From JBCCQH01 sp039024435 (GTDB lineage Bacteria; Bacteroidota; Bacteroidia; J057; JADKCL01): 64,000 bases of DNA. The DNA lies in assembly GCA_039024435.1 (NCBI GenBank), contig JBCCQH010000004.1:71682-135681 (forward strand), read 5' to 3'. Each line of letters opens with the position of its first letter. The first letter of the stretch is position 1. A program made the position numbers and the translations under genes. The notes beneath the pieces were generated by a model that was not told the DNA's origin, made no database searches, and saw nothing but the letters and a program-made list of their open reading frames with translations. This document shows, piece after piece, positions 62,486 through 64,000 of the stretch.

Positions 62486-62638
62486 CCTCTCCTTATATCC
62501 TCCTGCCGCCCCAAATTGTTTGGGCCACCGGAGTTGGTGCTGCTTTGTCAATTTCCGAACTCCTCGCTGCCTTCCACGAGGCGCCGCCAATTCGAAATCA
62601 AGCGCCGCCGATCCGGTAAACCAACCGGGAATGGCTCC

Positions 62639-63262
62639 TCAAAACGCAAAGCCCAGCGCCAGGCCGGTGCGGATCTCGATGCCAGTAAAGTCAAATCCCG
62701 CCTGCTTGAAAGTCTCATTTCCATTGCAATCGGCACAGGTCACCGTGGCCTTGGAGGCAGTATAGCTGTATTGCGGTCCGATGAACATATCCAGCACAAA
62801 ACCGGCCTCGGTGATCACTTCGTAGCCGATCAGCACCCCGCCCCCAAAGCTATTCCGGCGAAATTGGATGTCGGCGGATTGCGTCAATTGATCGGGGTCC
62901 TCCACCTGACCATTGTAGGACTGCCGAATCCGTCGGTACCGCAGGTAGGGCGCAAAATACAGCCCTTCTGGGCAGTCTTGCCGGGCAAATGTCGCGTGGT
63001 AGCGCAATTCCGGTGTGATCCCGAACGAGGCGTAGGTGATGCGATCGGTCCCCGGCTCGTCGGCATTGATTCGGGCCTGCCCCAAAAACAGCCCCAATTG
63101 TCCGGAGAACCGCTCATTGAGCGCTCGTTCCCCTTGGACATTGATAGTGGCGATGAAAAGGCTGAGGGGATTGGCTTTGACCACGGTAGTTCGGCTCTGC
63201 GCCATTCCCGAACCGGTGGAAAAAAGCGCCAGGAGCGTGAGCAATGCGATAATTTTGCGCAT
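62639..63262 (-). CDS. DUF3575-like outer-membrane beta-barrel protein
   Basis: The 207-residue protein starts at the ATG at 63262 with a signal peptide (hydrophobic about 4-14, ending SGMAQ). The rest has alternating amphipathic strands (SRTTVVKANPLSLFIATINV, GLYFAPYLRYRRIRQSYNG, NSFGGGVLIGYEVIT, and a final LALGFAF), resembling DUF3575 barrels of the outer membrane. Four cysteines include a CADC pair. Function unknown; probably a structural outer-membrane protein. Confidence 0.75.
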   Translation of the reverse strand: MRKIIALLTLLALFSTGSGMAQSRTTVVKANPLSLFIATINVQGERALNERFSGQLGLFLGQARINADEPGTDRITYASFGITPELRYHATFARQDCPEGLYFAPYLRYRRIRQSYNGQVEDPDQLTQSADIQFRRNSFGGGVLIGYEVITEAGFVLDMFIGPQYSYTASKATVTCADCNGNETFKQAGFDFTGIEIRTGLALGFAF

Positions 63263-63320
63263 GGGGGTTTGAGATTGTAGATGATCGTAAGTTAATTTAC
63301 GCATACCGCCTGATTTTCCA

Positions 63321-63845
63321 ATGATGATGCGCTTTTTCCTATTTCACGATCCCGCCAAAACCCTCGGTACGCTGCTGTTGGGGATGGGGTTACTGTTCAC
63401 CGCCTGCAAAAACCAATCGCCCAATGGCGGTACGCGCTCCGGAGGCGGATTGCAACCGGAAGATGTCATCGGGCCGTGGCAAGCCCGCCAGATCGAGGTA
63501 AAGTTGGTGAGCAAGGACAATGGTTCTCGCGACAGCAGTTATATTCTGGATGCTGCCGTGCAGGCGGCCAAAATGGGTCAGCGTCCGGTACTGACCATCA
63601 TCCGGCGCGACGGAGAATACCGAGAGGAGACCCGTACCGTTGGGGACTCACTGCTCCGCGAGGCAAATGGGTACTGGCATTTGTTCAGTGATACACTCGT
63701 CTTCCGGTTGCGGGGGGAAAATGCGGCCGAGATCCGCTACCACGCTGCCCGCAAGGGCAATCAACTCTGGTTGCAAAGCCGAGGGGATTTTGACGGCGAT
63801 GCCTTCCGGGACGATCACTGGACCGTCAAACTGCAAAAGCGATAA
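63321..63845 (+). CDS. Small lipoprotein of unknown function
   Basis: The 174-residue protein has a lipoprotein signal ending LFTAC. The mature part is beta-rich, with DVIGPWQARQIEVKLVSKDNG and a C-terminal DAFRDDHWTVKLQKR, and looks like a lipocalin-type (DUF-like) fold such as is often seen in Bacteroidota. No catalytic motif is seen. It is divergent to the DUF3575 gene. The repeat copy B begins 13 bases after its stop. Confidence 0.7.
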   Translation: MMMRFFLFHDPAKTLGTLLLGMGLLFTACKNQSPNGGTRSGGGLQPEDVIGPWQARQIEVKLVSKDNGSRDSSYILDAAVQAAKMGQRPVLTIIRRDGEYREETRTVGDSLLREANGYWHLFSDTLVFRLRGENAAEIRYHAARKGNQLWLQSRGDFDGDAFRDDHWTVKLQKR

Positions 63846-63857
63846 TTTTGGGCCGCT

Positions 63858-64000
63858 TCTAAGAGGCTGTTTAAAATTGGTTTGTGAAATTTGCTATCGC
63901 AGATTTTTTTGTCTCTCAAAGCTCATTTTGGAGTCCATAGCCAAAGCTATGGGCGAGAAAATAGCTGAAGAGAGGCGGAAAAAGATGCCATAGCAAAATC
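63858..64000 (+). repeat. Fold-back repeat, copy B (runs to the window edge)
   Basis: It matches the complement of 27633-27776 at about 90% by hand alignment. From 63887 on, the left arm is a long imperfect inverse of the right arm, with a central CCATAGC-CAAA-GCTATGG hairpin that is perfect here. The left end reads TCTAAGAGGCTGTTTAAA. The right end may extend beyond the window. No protein is encoded. Confidence 0.8.

Overview
The window reads as chromosomal DNA of a Bacteroidota bacterium. A Saprospiria/Lewinella-like lineage is my best guess, but that rests on gene content and not on any search. Pointers are several secreted proteins with C-terminal type IX secretion (T9SS) sorting domains, an Omp28-like protein, a TonB receptor paired with a DUF4249 lipoprotein, a BatA-type protein, tiny Hc1-like histone H1 proteins, a metal-ligand-less dihydroorotase, and promoters that fit the Bacteroidota pattern TTG-N18-20-TAnnTTTG. 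No rRNA, tRNA, CRISPR array or complete transposon was seen.

Layout. 1-1.9 kb: 5' part of a large Ig-repeat surface protein running off the left edge. 2.3-6.5 kb: two ArnT/GT39-like membrane glycosyltransferases around a BASS transporter, then a decayed DUF3800 gene. 7.3-15 kb: deoxynucleoside kinase, a seven-repeat T9SS protein, trpS, lipoproteins, a J-domain/DUF4258 pair and a PPC-domain protein. 15.3-24.4 kb: an atypical LuxR-type regulator, then a carbohydrate block of a small T9SS protein, a secreted GH13 amylase, pfkA, a GlcNAc-kinase-like gene and a GH31 glucosidase. Both transcription units of that block carry the same 15-bp palindrome at their promoters. 25-27.5 kb: a sterol-desaturase-like membrane enzyme and a secreted esterase-fold protein without its serine nucleophile. 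27.6-34.2 kb: mfd, a small conserved gene, two cyclophilins and a ring-cleaving dioxygenase. 34.4-39.9 kb: BatA-like protein, PyrX-type dihydroorotase, rocD and a coiled-coil protein. 40-44 kb: a DUF1835 gene broken by two compensating frameshifts, a YqaE-domain protein and an SGNH hydrolase. 44.2-49.6 kb: a siderophore-use locus (AraC regulator, SIP-type reductase, two half-size ABC exporters resembling IrtA/IrtB or YbtP/YbtQ). 49.6-60 kb: NRDE protein, Omp28-like protein, RlmL-like methyltransferase, DUF4249 plus TonB receptor, a nucleotidyltransferase-like protein, a YD-repeat protein and a thioredoxin-fold protein. 60-64 kb: two DUF547 proteins flanking tandem Hc1-like genes, a DUF3575 protein and a lipoprotein.

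The observations I rate highest are a fold-back repeat of about 143 bp present in two inverted copies (27.6 kb and the right edge), the shared operator of the carbohydrate block, the response regulator lacking the phospho-acceptor aspartate, the esterase lacking its nucleophile, the compensated double frameshift in the DUF1835 gene, and the tandem Hc1 genes between two DUF547 genes. Nothing here is a clear, complete and undescribed defence or mobile system.
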